From assembly GCA_015501595.1 (NCBI GenBank), contig JADNRX010000091.1:1-64000 (forward strand): a stretch of DNA of 64,000 nt. The letters run 5' to 3'. The notes under the pieces are model-generated. The model saw nothing but the letters and a program-made list of their open reading frames with translations. It ran no database searches and was not told the origin of the DNA. Source of the stretch: Hymenopellis radicata (taxonomy: Eukaryota > Basidiomycota > Agaricomycetes > Agaricales > Physalacriaceae). This document shows, one piece after another, positions 21,114-31,755 of the stretch; positions within the stretch are counted from its first letter, which is position 1; every line of letters starts with the position of its first letter. The position numbers were made by a program, and so were the translations under genes.

Positions 21114-23149
21114 GAGGGCTTTGACGCCGCTACACGCTACAGCCTGGCGTGAAGCACTGGCAGATGCAGGGTTGTCATGTAAATACCCCAATCTTGTTGA
21201 TTCCATTCAGTACGGCTTCAACGTCGGCATTCCATCCATTCAGTACACCTTTTCTCCTCCGAACAAGATATCCACTCCGGTGCATCAGCAGGCATTTGCG
21301 ACGATCGTTGAGAAGGAGTTGCGCCTTCATCGCTGGCTTGGCCCTTACCCTCGACAGGTCATCGAAGAGGTTATCGGGCCATTTCAGACATCTCCCATCT
21401 CCATGGTCCCGAAACCAGGCAAGCCTGGGAGGTTTAGACTTGTCCAGAACTTCTCTCACCCTCATCACCCCATTCCTGCGACGACTTTACATCCTGCTAT
21501 TTCCTCCATTAATTCTGCCATCGATTCTACCTTATACCCTTGTTTTTGGGGTACATTTGCTAATACATGTCGTTTGCTTTGGACACTTCCTCCTGGCTCA
21601 CAAGGTGCTGTGCGTGACCTCTCTGAGGCTTATCGCATGGTACCTCTTCACCCGAATCAATGGCCGGGCGCTGTTGCACGCATCTCTGACGACGATGAAT
21701 TTGGGATTGACACCTGTGATATGTTTGGTCTGGGACCATCAGCAGGGACATTTGGGCATCTTGCAGATGCGGGTGTTGACATCTGTCGAGCCCGTGGACT
21801 TGGCCCTCTGACGAAGTGGGTAGATGATCATTTCTGGATCCGCATTCGCACGATCTGGCTCGCAAAGGCTAACGAGATTCGACGAGAGCTTCGACAGCGA
21901 GTGGCGCGTGCGGGCGGTTTGATTCAGATTCGCGGCCGGCTCCTGTATCAAGGCGATTCATTACCTGATGGTAAGGCAGAGGAGTTTGATGATGATTTCC
22001 TTTTTCCCCTGGTAGATCATTCGAGAGACTCACCGCGCTCTGCTGATGATGCCATGTACACATATGCTTTCTGCGACATTGATGCAATTACAGATGTTCT
22101 TGGCTACATTTGGGAAGCGGAGAAGGATGTGCCGTTCTGCTTTGATCCAGTTTATTTTGGTTTTCGTTGGGATTTCGCCTGCATGATCGTCTCCGTGCCG
22201 TTAAGCAAGTGCGAGAAATACTTAGCAGCGATTCTGGAGTGGGAGCAATTGTCCACTCACTCTCTGGAGCAGGTATCAAAGCTGTATGGCAAGCTCATGC
22301 ATGTCAGCCTAGTACTTGTTTCGGGACGTGCTTACTTAATCGAGTTCGAGAAGATGACGGCCGAGATAAGCCATGCGACACCTTTTGCTTCCCACCATCC
22401 ACCTAAACGTCTCGCAAGCGATCTTGCATGGTGGAAACGTCGTCTTCAATCACCAATCTCTCGCCCAATTCCTGGACCAGCAGACATCATCAATCTCGAT
22501 GCCTTCTCTGACGCCAGCAGCGGCCATGGCATCGGCATTTGCATCCGCGGCTACTGGCGCGCCTACCGATTGCTCCCAGGGTGGCAAGGAGATAAAGAAC
22601 GAGACATTGGCTGGGCAGAGGCAGTGGGATTCGAGATCCTTGTCAGAGTCATGGCGCCGCAGTGCAGATCAGGCCGCCACTACAAGGTGCGGTGTTAATA
22701 TATTTTGTATCAACTAGCATCCCATTCGTTCTCAGGTTGAAGGAGACAACGAAGGCGTCGTTGAGGGTTGGTGGAACGGCCGCAGCAGAAATCGCCCCAC
22801 AAACGATGTTTTCAAACGCGTTCACAAGCTCCTTGAGGATGGGCAGTTCAACATACACACCCGATACATCCCAACCGACCACAACCCCGCCGATGATCTT
22901 TCGCGAGGAAAATACTGGGACACCCGCTTCCTTCTCCCCAAGATCGACATTCCTGACGAGCTCCGCGACTTCATCGTCGACTTCGACGCTGAACTCACAC
23001 CAGCTGAGCAGCTCCATCGCAGCCTTCATGGGCGCACTACTTTCGAGCCTAAATCTCGACCCCGACGCTCAGATCGACACGAGTGGCTCGCTAGAGAGCT
23101 TGAGAGAGAGGCCATCGAGCTCTCCAAGTTCTCCACAGCCTGGCTCTAA
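21073..23149 (+). CDS. Ngaro reverse transcriptase - RNase H
   Basis: The frame overlaps the end of gag in another phase; ATG at 21073 is the nearest plausible start, but frameshifting from gag is also possible. RT blocks appear in order: PISMVPKPGKPGRFRLVQNF, SEAYRMVPLHPNQWPG, DTCDMFGLGPSAGTFG and the catalytic core KWVDDHFW (VDD). RNase H follows (LDAFSDASSGHGIGI). The downstream part only continues (DNEGVVEGWW, RYIPTDHNPADDLSRG) if a 49-bp GT-AG intron at 22687-22735 is removed; the spliced frame then ends at TAA 23147-23149. Together with the recombinase it would copy element RNA to DNA. All catalytic acidic residues I can identify are present. Confidence 0.8.
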
Positions 23150-24530
23150 CACAAGCAGTGTGGCAGGCCGGCAGTGGGGCGCTCCTCTTCCAGCAGCTCC
23201 TCACAGAGGTGCACCCCGTCCTTACCGTAGCAACCTTACACCCTATCTCTCCCTACTACGTCCCCACTGTAACGCATTAGACCGTCTTGTTTTATGGCAG
23301 CCTTCCCAAAAACGTTCCTTTCGTGATATGAGTGGCCGTCCGATCAACGTCACTGACGAGGAAGCGACTCGTCTGTTGCTGGTTCTCTCTCACTCACTGG
23401 CAGAGAGCACACTGCAGTCATATGCCACAGGTCTGCTGGTATTCCACGTTTTCTGCGACACTCGCACGACGCCTGAGGATCAGCGGGCGCCGGCCAGCCC
23501 AGATCTCATTTCAATCTGGCTCTCCACCATTGCTGGATCTTACTCCGGTGCGGCTGTAAAGAATTATCTGTACGGTGTCCGGGCATGGCATATAATCCAC
23601 GGCGTGGACTGGCATATCAAGAAGCCGGAGCTTGACGCTCTGGTTCGTGCGGCCGAGAAGCTGCAACCAAGTAGTTCAAAGAGGAAGAAGCGGGAACCGT
23701 ACACCATTGCGTTCATGGAGGCAGTGATAGCGAAGATGGATGCGACGCTCCCGCTCGATGCAGCTGTCATTGCCTGCCTAACCACGTCTTTCTATAGTGC
23801 AGCGCGTTTGGGAGAGTTCACCGTGCCGCGACTGGAAGATTTTCATCCTAGCAAATATGTCAAAGTTTCAGATATGCGTCACGCGCGCGATAGAAACGGT
23901 TTTGAAACAACAGTCTTTCATATTCCTCGCACGAAGGCGGAACCCGTTAATGGCGAGGACGTCTACTGGGCACGTCAAACCGGAACCACCGACCCGGAAT
24001 CAACACTCCGTAACCATCTTCACGTCAACGCTCCACCGAATGACGGTCATTTATTTGCGTACCAACATAGGAGGGGAACCAAGGTGATTTCTCGTCCACT
24101 TACCAAGCCAGCGTTTCTGGCGCGAATCGCGGCTGCAGCTAAGGCAGCGGATCTTCAACCGCTACAGGGACATGGTATCCGCATTGGGTCAACATTGGAG
24201 TACTTACTGAGAGGGCTTGCCTTCGAAGTGGTGAAAACACTTGGACGATGGAAGAGTGATGCATTCTTGGTGTATCTTCGCAAACACGCAGAGATCATGG
24301 CGCCGTACATGCAAGCCGATCTTCATCAAGAGTTCATCGCTTATACAATGCCTCCTGTTCGTTGTGAGTACACCTCCTTCTGGTTTGGGTATCCGCGGTC
24401 GCTGGATGCGTCGCTGTACTCCTACATTTTGGGAATCGCAGCTGACCGCGTCTACCTGGCAGGAAGTCGTTGGGGCCCGAAGGCTTCACCAGCCTTTACC
24501 CACACACTCACAACCCTTGGCTTCTCATAG
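23028..24530 (+). CDS. Ngaro tyrosine recombinase (YR)
   Basis: Start at ATG 23028, overlapping the RNase H end in a different frame; about 500 residues. A SAM-like N-terminal domain (ESTLQSYATGLLVFHVFC) precedes the catalytic domain. The catalytic tetrad can be assigned as Arg in SAARLGEF, His-x-x-Arg in GHGIRIGSTLEYLLRG, and Tyr in SDAFLVYLRKHAE after a TLGRWKS block. It would join the circular DNA intermediate to the genome by strand exchange, explaining the lack of a target duplication. The last ~30 residues are encoded within repeat B1. Confidence 0.85.
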   Translation: MGALLSSLNLDPDAQIDTSGSLESLRERPSSSPSSPQPGSNTSSVAGRQWGAPLPAAPHRGAPRPYRSNLTPYLSLLRPHCNALDRLVLWQPSQKRSFRDMSGRPINVTDEEATRLLLVLSHSLAESTLQSYATGLLVFHVFCDTRTTPEDQRAPASPDLISIWLSTIAGSYSGAAVKNYLYGVRAWHIIHGVDWHIKKPELDALVRAAEKLQPSSSKRKKREPYTIAFMEAVIAKMDATLPLDAAVIACLTTSFYSAARLGEFTVPRLEDFHPSKYVKVSDMRHARDRNGFETTVFHIPRTKAEPVNGEDVYWARQTGTTDPESTLRNHLHVNAPPNDGHLFAYQHRRGTKVISRPLTKPAFLARIAAAAKAADLQPLQGHGIRIGSTLEYLLRGLAFEVVKTLGRWKSDAFLVYLRKHAEIMAPYMQADLHQEFIAYTMPPVRCEYTSFWFGYPRSLDASLYSYILGIAADRVYLAGSRWGPKASPAFTHTLTTLGFS

Positions 24531-24580
24531 TTACCTCCCTTGCATACTCTATATAGCATCTATTGGACAGTGCGAAGATT
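24436..24580 (+). repeat. Ngaro split direct repeat B1
   Basis: Starts TCGCAGCTGACCGCG and ends TGCGAAGATT, overlapping A2 by the shared AAGATT. It contains the last ~30 codons of the tyrosine-recombinase frame, so part of the repeat is also coding. Confidence 0.85.
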
Positions 24581-24741
24581 GTTGAGCTGTGATGTGTGAG
24601 GCACGAGTATGAAGCAGCTTGAGGTCTTCGCACCGACACGTGATGCGGTAACTCCTTCCTCTTTCGTTACCGTCATCACCTCGACGTCGACGGTGCGCGC
24701 TCGAACAGCACACCGTCGACTGGCTCCGGCTTTCGCTCTTT
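24575..24741 (+). repeat. Ngaro split direct repeat A2
   Basis: Second copy of the 167-bp A repeat, identical to A1 by eye; it ends TTTCGCTCTTT before a pyrimidine run. Confidence 0.85.
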
Positions 24742-24913
24742 CCCCCACCCTTCCCTCCCTTTTATTATAGAACTTCATGTCTTTGGAACACAACGGATTG
24801 TGTTAACATGCTAAAAACAGACATGCAGGTTCTATGAGACCATCGTTCTCCACCCATGGCTCTAACGTCTATCCCTCAGTTGACGCGATATACGAGGTTG
24901 GTCCCGCCCACCC

Positions 24914-25058
24914 TCGCAGCTGACCGCGTCTACCTGGCAGGAAGTCGTTGGGGCCCGAAGGCTTCACCAGCCTTTACCCACACACTCACAACCCTTGGCT
25001 TCTCATAGTTAGCTCCCTTGCGTGCTCTATATAGCATCTATTGGACAGTGCGAAGATT
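24914..25058 (+). repeat. Ngaro split direct repeat B2
   Basis: Second copy of the 145-bp B repeat, differing from B1 at about three positions in the part after the recombinase stop codon. Its end marks the right boundary of the element. Confidence 0.85.
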
Positions 25059-25384
25059 TACTTACGTTTAGAGGATTAGACGCCTCTTAGATTCTAGAAT
25101 TTAGATTTCTTGTTTCTTGGCAAGTTTTGTCGGCGTGGTCTCTTCAACAAGACTTGTAGGTGCGCATCGTTTTGTCGCAGTGCGCTTGTTATATGCTGCC
25201 GCCCGTCCCCTTCAGTTCCAGTTGCCCCTACCGGAACTCGAATCGTCTCTTGTGATCATCAAGATATATACACCATCCTGGGATCAGTCAAACGCGTCCT
25301 AGTTACTGTGCATCTGGTTGCGTTATCCCGAAGATCCAGCACTGCTCTCCGACGCCTCGCATGTTGCTTCTTTGTCGTTCGTTC

Positions 25385-26307
25385 ATGCCGAGCACGCTTG
25401 TCCCTGTAGACGACAGCGACCTCGAAAGTATCCAATACTCCAATGACCCGGGATGGTCCATCGGTGGAAGTGAGAATGAGTTCAACCATACTACGCATGG
25501 GACGCAGAGCGCCAGTGCCACAGCGACCTTCGTCTTCAACGGTATTGTCTAGCCTTGCCTCGTTCTCATCCTCCATTCATGAATCTCCACAGGTACTTCT
25601 GTTCAAATCTACGGAACGATAGGCCCCGGGAGCCCCGTATCGGAGTTTTCCATCGATGCCAACTCCTCGCGCCCGCGCCGCCGGATATTCAGTATCAACA
25701 GGCCGTGTTCCAGTCTACCGACCTGCCGCCGGGGGAGCACACGCTCGTGATGAAAGTGACAGTTGAGGGGAGCTGGTTTTGGCTGGATTACATCTTGTAT
25801 ACGCCGTTCGAAGAAGAGGAGACTCCTGGGTCGACGACGAGCTTGAGCTCAATCGTGAGTGCGACGCGGACGACGGATACAACGCGTAGCACGGATACAA
25901 CGCATAGCATGGGTATAACGCATAGCGCGGATACAATGTCAATCTCGACGTCGAGTGTAGCACAGGGCAGCTCGAAATCATCTGCGATGCCCGCCATCAT
26001 TGGAGCTGCTGTGGGCGGGGTGACTGCAGTGCTCATACTCGGGTGTCTCATTGCGTTCTCATGCTATCGGAGTCGGAGACTAAAGCGCCGCTCCACGCTT
26101 GCACATGAAGGCGCGCCAACTCCATTTATGCTAGAAAGCGCAGATAGTCGGGCCGTCTCTCTTGATGAGGATTCTGAATCTCATTTCTTGCGCGTCAGTA
26201 CTTCTGCCGAGGAGTTTGTCTGCATATCAAACTGGGCCGTTACCCAGCGGGAATGGAACTGCTGTTACGGGGGAAAGAATCCGATCCTCCTTCCTATCAG
26301 TCCATAG
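25385..26307 (+). CDS. Single-pass membrane protein with beta-rich extracellular domain (copy 2, one frame break)
   Basis: Paralogue of the gene at 9274-10287, with the same two-exon layout: exon 1 25385-25541, a 51-bp intron, exon 2 from 25593. It begins MPSTLVPVDDSDLESIQYSN and after the intron reads GTSVQIYGTIGPGSPVSEFS. Near 25667-25675 (in a GC-rich stretch) the frame must shift by one missing base to continue into DIQYQQAVFQSTDL and WFWLDYILYTP. A Thr-rich stalk follows, with a tandem ACRSTDTT-like repeat (25870-25930), then the helix GGVTAVLILGCLIAFSC and tail. As written the product would be truncated after about 80 residues; either the gene has recently decayed or a base is missing from the sequence. 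Confidence 0.7.
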
Positions 26308-26940
26308 AGGTTGGGTTTCGTTGATGAGGCTTTTGGATACGCTATGAATTGTGTTTGTATTTTGGCCTATACGTTCAATCCTTTCCCAGTCGGAATTATG
26401 TCAGTTTGGTTCATCGCTAGTTCATTCTCCCTTGCGCTTTCTCTATATGAGGCTGATGATTGATGGACATTTAGGCATGGACGGAGAGATGTGCTCCTCC
26501 GGTTTCAAATACCAAGAATGTATCTAGTCGTGTAGCTTCTGACCTGTATAAACGTTCCGCCGATGCGACGACAGCCGCGAGTCTTCGTTCTGCATCATTC
26601 GTTCTCGGACAACTTCAAGTTCATCATTTAAGGTCATCATTTAATGTTCCGCTTTTACGTCCTTGGGACTACGAAGTTGTGAGCTAGTACACGAGTATTC
26701 GTGACTATCAGTCAAACTCCAATTGAAAGTTATGTCAACGACGCTGCAGTACTTTCGGTGTGTCTCATGGGGGTCTTATGAAGCTTCCGGCTAGTTGATC
26801 ATGATCTTGCTACGCAAAATATCTGTGCTAAACATGGAAGGGAATGGCAAAATAGATACAATGGATTGGGTGAAAAACCTTCTACTATACATGCATATCA
26901 TCTATCAACAGTGTTCTCAAGATATCTCCATACAACCAAC
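26308..26940. other. Convergent intergenic gap
   Basis: Lies between the 3' ends of the membrane-protein gene (plus) and the helicase gene (minus). I see no gene, repeat or RNA structure in it. Confidence 0.5.
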
Positions 26941-29900
26941 CTACTCATCATCACGGTTCCAAGGGCGGTCAACATTGATATCTACGTCTTCGTCATCCAG
27001 ACCCGCCAGCGTCAACGACTCCATCTGCCGCGTGAACTCGTTCATGTCCTGCTCCGCCGCCTCTCGTATGGCAACATCATATCCACCAGCCTCGTTAACG
27101 ACCTCTTCGGGATCCCATGAGATGCCCTTGCCCGTCCAACCGCCGTTTTTATGAATGTAGTTGAGGAACTGCCGCCACAGAGGGTCAAGGGAGAGCACGA
27201 GCGGATCACCGATGATTATGAGAAGAGCTTTAGCTCGCGTGACAGCAACTAGAGAAAACGGTCAAGCATATAGATACGAGGTTCATCGAACGACTAACCG
27301 TTGAAGCGACGTGGACTAGCGACGAAGCCCAAAGTGTGCCGCAGATCATACTCAACGAACTCGCGACTGCTACGGACGGTCGAGATGATTATGACCTTAC
27401 GCTCCTGTACCTCGAATGAGTAACCGTAGTAAATAGAGATATCCATTGCCCTAACCTGGCCTTGGAACTCCTCGACGCTTCCGACCTTGATACCACTCGC
27501 TGACGTAGATAAAAGTCTGCGAATCTTCTGGACTTGCGCGTGGTACGGTGCGATGATACCAATATCAGCGTCGCCTATGAATATAATTAACTTCGGTTCA
27601 AATCAAGCTGAATACTATGCGCTTACTGAGTCGCAGTTTACGATCGCCCCGCAGAGCCTCAACTTTCTCCTTTACCATCAACGCCTCTTGGATATTGAAG
27701 AACGACGGCGATGAAGCCTCTCGGTCGTCTTTGCCGGACATACCGATAAACAGGATGGGGAATTTCTTCCCTGCCGGTGGCAAGATGGCTGATTGAATGA
27801 ACATATTGATGTCGTCGGGATCCCACAGGGAACAAGGTCGTTGTTGTAGAACCTCTCGTTTGGGAACTTGAGAATAGCACAATGTGAACGGAAGTTGTTG
27901 GTCAGTTTGACGACACTAAAGCAATCCGTGAGTAAGAAGGAACAGACAGTAGAACGTAGAAGCACAGACCATCGCGCATTCCCATTTTCTCCATCATACA
28001 TCGCCAGCTTCATCAACCTCTCAATGTAACTCGTCTCTAACCCAAACTCTCTCGCAACCGCTGACCTCACGATGGGTCCCAGCTGCTTCGGATCCCCAGA
28101 CAAAACCACGTTGGTGTTATTATCAGCCATAGTCTTAACGGCAATCATAGACTCGGGCTCCGTCGCCTGCCCCGCCTCATCGATGAAGATGTGTGTGAAA
28201 TGGCCGCGTGGAACTCCAATACCAAAGAAGACAGATGCAGAGACGCAGGTTGTCACGCAAACCGTGAATCGTGCGACGCTCGAAGCCAGTGGAATAGAAA
28301 ATTGACCATCGGCTTTGTACGTGAAGGATTGTAAGACATCGGGACAGCTGCTTTCTGGCGAGATGGAGCGTAGAACCGAAAGAGCTTGCTTGAGCCAAGT
28401 TCGGTGAGCCGGAGGGCGATGAGATCCGCCGCAGAATTGCTAGGAGCGCAAGCCAGGATTTTAGCGTTAGGATTGCTACGGATAACCTGACGAATTGCTT
28501 CAACCATTGTTACTGTCTTGCCTGTTCCAGGCCTATAAATGACTTGGTTAACGAAGGCAGTGATATACTGACTTGATGACTTACGGTCCAAAGATTACGA
28601 AAGGCACTGATCCAGCAGGGGCGCGCACAATTGAGTCCACGGCCATTCTCTGCCTGTCATTCTTATCAATAAGAGGGTTATACGACCGCCTCATCGTTTG
28701 ATTCGATGGCACCATAGGAACCCCTTCGATGGAGGGTGGGAAGAGTAACCGCTCTGGAGCAAATGCCGCGTCGAGCGCCTGGTGCTGTCGGCGCAGTGGA
28801 TAACGATTCAACTTGAAGCGGACGGTGAAACGGTCGTTCACAGTGCCTGTAAATTTGCGGCCGAAGCGTAGTCCGACTTCAGCTTGGCGGACGACGTGCA
28901 CGCAGCCTTCGAACCAGTGACCTTCTGGGGCGTCGCTGCGGCGCACGAGAATGCTGTCACCTATTCAAAGACATTAGCATGAGGCCTACACGTTTTCGAA
29001 TTTGGGAACATACCGACAAGGACGCTAGGACGATTTTCCGCAAGTCCTGGAACATCGACACTATAAGATGGCGATTAGTCCGAAGGCATTAGCGAGCTTC
29101 GTAGGAAGACATACTAGTAGTATTGGTTGTAGTTCGTCAACTTGGCGCCTGTTATATCGTAATGTTCAAGATCCCGGCTACAAAAAGATGATGAATTAGC
29201 CACCACGACGGACTGTCACAAGCAAATGACAACGAACCTCGCTTTATACTCCTCTATCCATATCAGGTGTTTGAAGAACCGGCTGTAGACGCCCTGGTTG
29301 GCGTTCAACGTCGAAGGTAGTAAGATTCTCATTCTCTTCTTGACCTCGGTCTCCGACCCCGCCTCCAAAGCGGTCTTCAGGTTGACGGGATATCTGCCAA
29401 CGGAAGCTTTGTCACGTATGGCACGACCCCCAACGATGGCGCCTTCACACCAGGTTCGATGGCTGTCTCGGGATGACGCGCAGATCGGCGTTTAGGCTTG
29501 AAAGGAATAGTCGGCTGGAGAGCCTGGTATTGCTCTCGATTGCCGACGATGATACGCAGAGGTTTGCTAATCAGAAATTGCGTCCCCAACTGGACGTCCT
29601 GGAACAGAAGTTCAAGCCGGTCCTCTTCGCGCCCGGCGTATGATTGTTGAGCGGTGAGGATCAAAGTAATAGGCATTCGGGAGGTCAGCCTGGCGCCAGA
29701 TGTAGATACCTCGAATCTGAAAGAAATCTTTAGCGATTGAAAGCCAGATGACTGATAATTCGACGTACGAACTGGAGGCGGGGGCCGTGTTTTTCGAGGA
29801 AGCCAGTACGGAACTGACAAGCCGAATGTTGGCAGTACGCACGTCCGTCGAGATTGTCCCAGATTTTCGTACGCCGATCGTGGCCTGTGCCACCTCTACA

Positions 29901-30406
29901 ACACCAAAATCGAACTCCCCCGACACGGAGACTCCATGCTTGTCCCCTTCCGCTTCCTCTAGGACAGCGGTGTACGACGCAAATTTCTCCTTCGCTAGAT
30001 GCTTCCGCGTAGCGATGTGATTGTTGTATGTCTTCGTTGGTATCTGACGACTGCACGTTATGCAAAGCTTGTGGTTCGGCACGACCTGCACTTCTTCCGG
30101 CGCAACGTCGACTGCGACACCTGCACTTCGACACTTTTGACCATGGCGGGGAGTGTTAACGTGTAAAAGCCAGAACTTTTGGCCACACATATGGGTGTCG
30201 CAGACGGAACAGTGAAGCCATCCAGTGGAAGATACGAGGGAAGCGGCGGCTTTGTGGCGACCCGAGCGCAAGTGAGCATTGTAGATCGTGGCAGATGCAA
30301 AGATCTTCTTGCACGGCTCGCAAGTGGTGACTTTGTGGTTGTATGAACATGTGCCAGGCGCGTTGCATGTCCCCGATGAAAGGATATTGGGGCAAATGGC
30401 GACCAT
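26941..30406 (-). CDS. MOV10/SDE3-like SF1 RNA helicase with N-terminal zinc fingers (three frame breaks)
   Basis: Start at 30406 ([14 protein letters not shown]). A CCCH finger (CX8CX5CX3H) covers residues 5-24, followed by three U1-like C2H2 fingers (starting [24 protein letters not shown]). The middle is the MOV10-type beta domain ([23 protein letters not shown]). Helicase motifs follow: I GPPGTGKT (split by an intron at 28.55 kb), Ia [68 protein letters not shown]. About nine short introns; stop at 26941-26943. MOV10/SDE3 relatives unwind RNA and act in small-RNA silencing. Reading through needs one added base at three places (near 29387, 28317 and 27822, each beside a short homopolymer), so the gene is either recently decayed or affected by sequence errors. 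Confidence 0.82.
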
Positions 30407-31755
30407 GATGGTTGAGGTGAGAAGAAAGGCGAGCCACCCGGGCACGCGTTAAACTGTTGGTGGGCATCACGGGTGTGAGAAAATCGAAGCCGGGCTCGAA
30501 CGACAAAGGATCTTTCACTGAATTGAATGATCTGTACTTGAAGGTGTTAAGGTGGGGATTGACTTTAAGTACCGAGGAGCTCACACGTCTACATACCAGC
30601 TTGCAGAATGGTCTGCACCATGAACGATGACTGAGGTCGGCTTCGGCCATGGTTTGACTATCTCAGACGGCATTCGTTCGGACTGAGATCTGACGGGTCA
30701 GCAAGTCATACAACCTCAAGATGTAGAGTAAGCTTGGTGACATACATGGTGCAAACCATTCCATTCACTCACCCCAGAATAACTTTGGAGTCCCGAGTGC
30801 AGCTCAGAGCGGTAAGCCGATTGAGGCTCTACGGAAATTAAACTGCTGCGGCTTGCGACAGCCTCAAGGCAGGCACGAAATCGAACTTCATGGCATGAGA
30901 CAAAGTCGGAGCCGAGTTCCCTACTTCGCCGTTAGAAAGTGTAATGGATGAAAGTTATTCGACAACGTACGTCGTCAACTCTGCAGTCGGTCGACGCGCT
31001 AGACGCATTTCCACTGAGTTTCCACTGGAGGTTCCTACTCCCTGGGATTACAGAGAGGGACTTTCCGCCGTAAAATGCGCGCATGAGTCATCGTGTTATC
31101 GCACTAGAATGCCGCTTTTAGGCTTCCCATTTCAGAACTGAGCAGGGGCTACCCACGCACTCGTGGAGCAGACGGTTGAAACGAGCGAGCAATACTGCAC
31201 TGGAGATAGCTGTTGGCGGGACTGAAGCGTGAAGCTATCTTATCGCGATGACGTGCCACGTGGACTCGTAGTCACGAGACTTGGGGCCTAGTCCCGTCGG
31301 ACCGGATGTTTCATTCGGACTATGTGGCGCTCAATTGAATTCCAAATGCGGACCTAAGACTCAAGAACCCAAGTTTTAGAGCTATGAGCTGCAAACTTCT
31401 CACAGGCTGAGGTCGAGATTCGGATTGAAATTCGCCACACTCAGTGGCGGAACTTGTCAGGTTCGTACCCATGACATTTCACTCCGAAAATAGGGTAACC
31501 AATTGCGTTCCAGTACTCTCCTTTCAGGACCACTGATTGAGCGTACCCGAGTGGTCGTGACCGACTACATAATCTCCCCTCCTACAGCTCAGAGTTGAAA
31601 CTTGACAGACCGCATTAACAATTGATAGCAGAACGGACCCTCGGATAATCAGGGCTGCGATGGTTGTCAGGTTAAGTTCGATCAGAGTCAAAACGTCATT
31701 GCGAAAGCTTTCGTTATTTTCCTCGGAAAAGCAAATTCAGGCTTACTCCCTCACC
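30407..31755. other. Gap without a supportable gene
   Basis: Divergent promoter region between the helicase (minus) and the DUF6533 gene (plus). One 65-codon frame (30944-31141) has no other support. No inverted or direct repeats stand out. Confidence 0.5.

Larger units (their letters stand above)
19304..25058 (+). mobile_element. Ngaro-like tyrosine-recombinase retrotransposon (DIRS order), 5.75 kb
   Basis: The element has split direct repeats in the order A1 - genes - B1 A2 B2, the hallmark of Ngaro elements. A1 (19304-19470) and A2 (24575-24741) look identical over 167 bp; B1 (24436-24580) and B2 (24914-25058) are 145 bp with about three differences. Adjacent repeats share AAGATT, which also marks both outer ends. 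No target duplication is seen, as expected for integration by a tyrosine recombinase. It encodes, in order, a gag-like zinc-finger protein, reverse transcriptase plus RNase H, and a tyrosine recombinase, all with apparently intact frames. The near-identical repeats point to a recent insertion. Confidence 0.88.
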
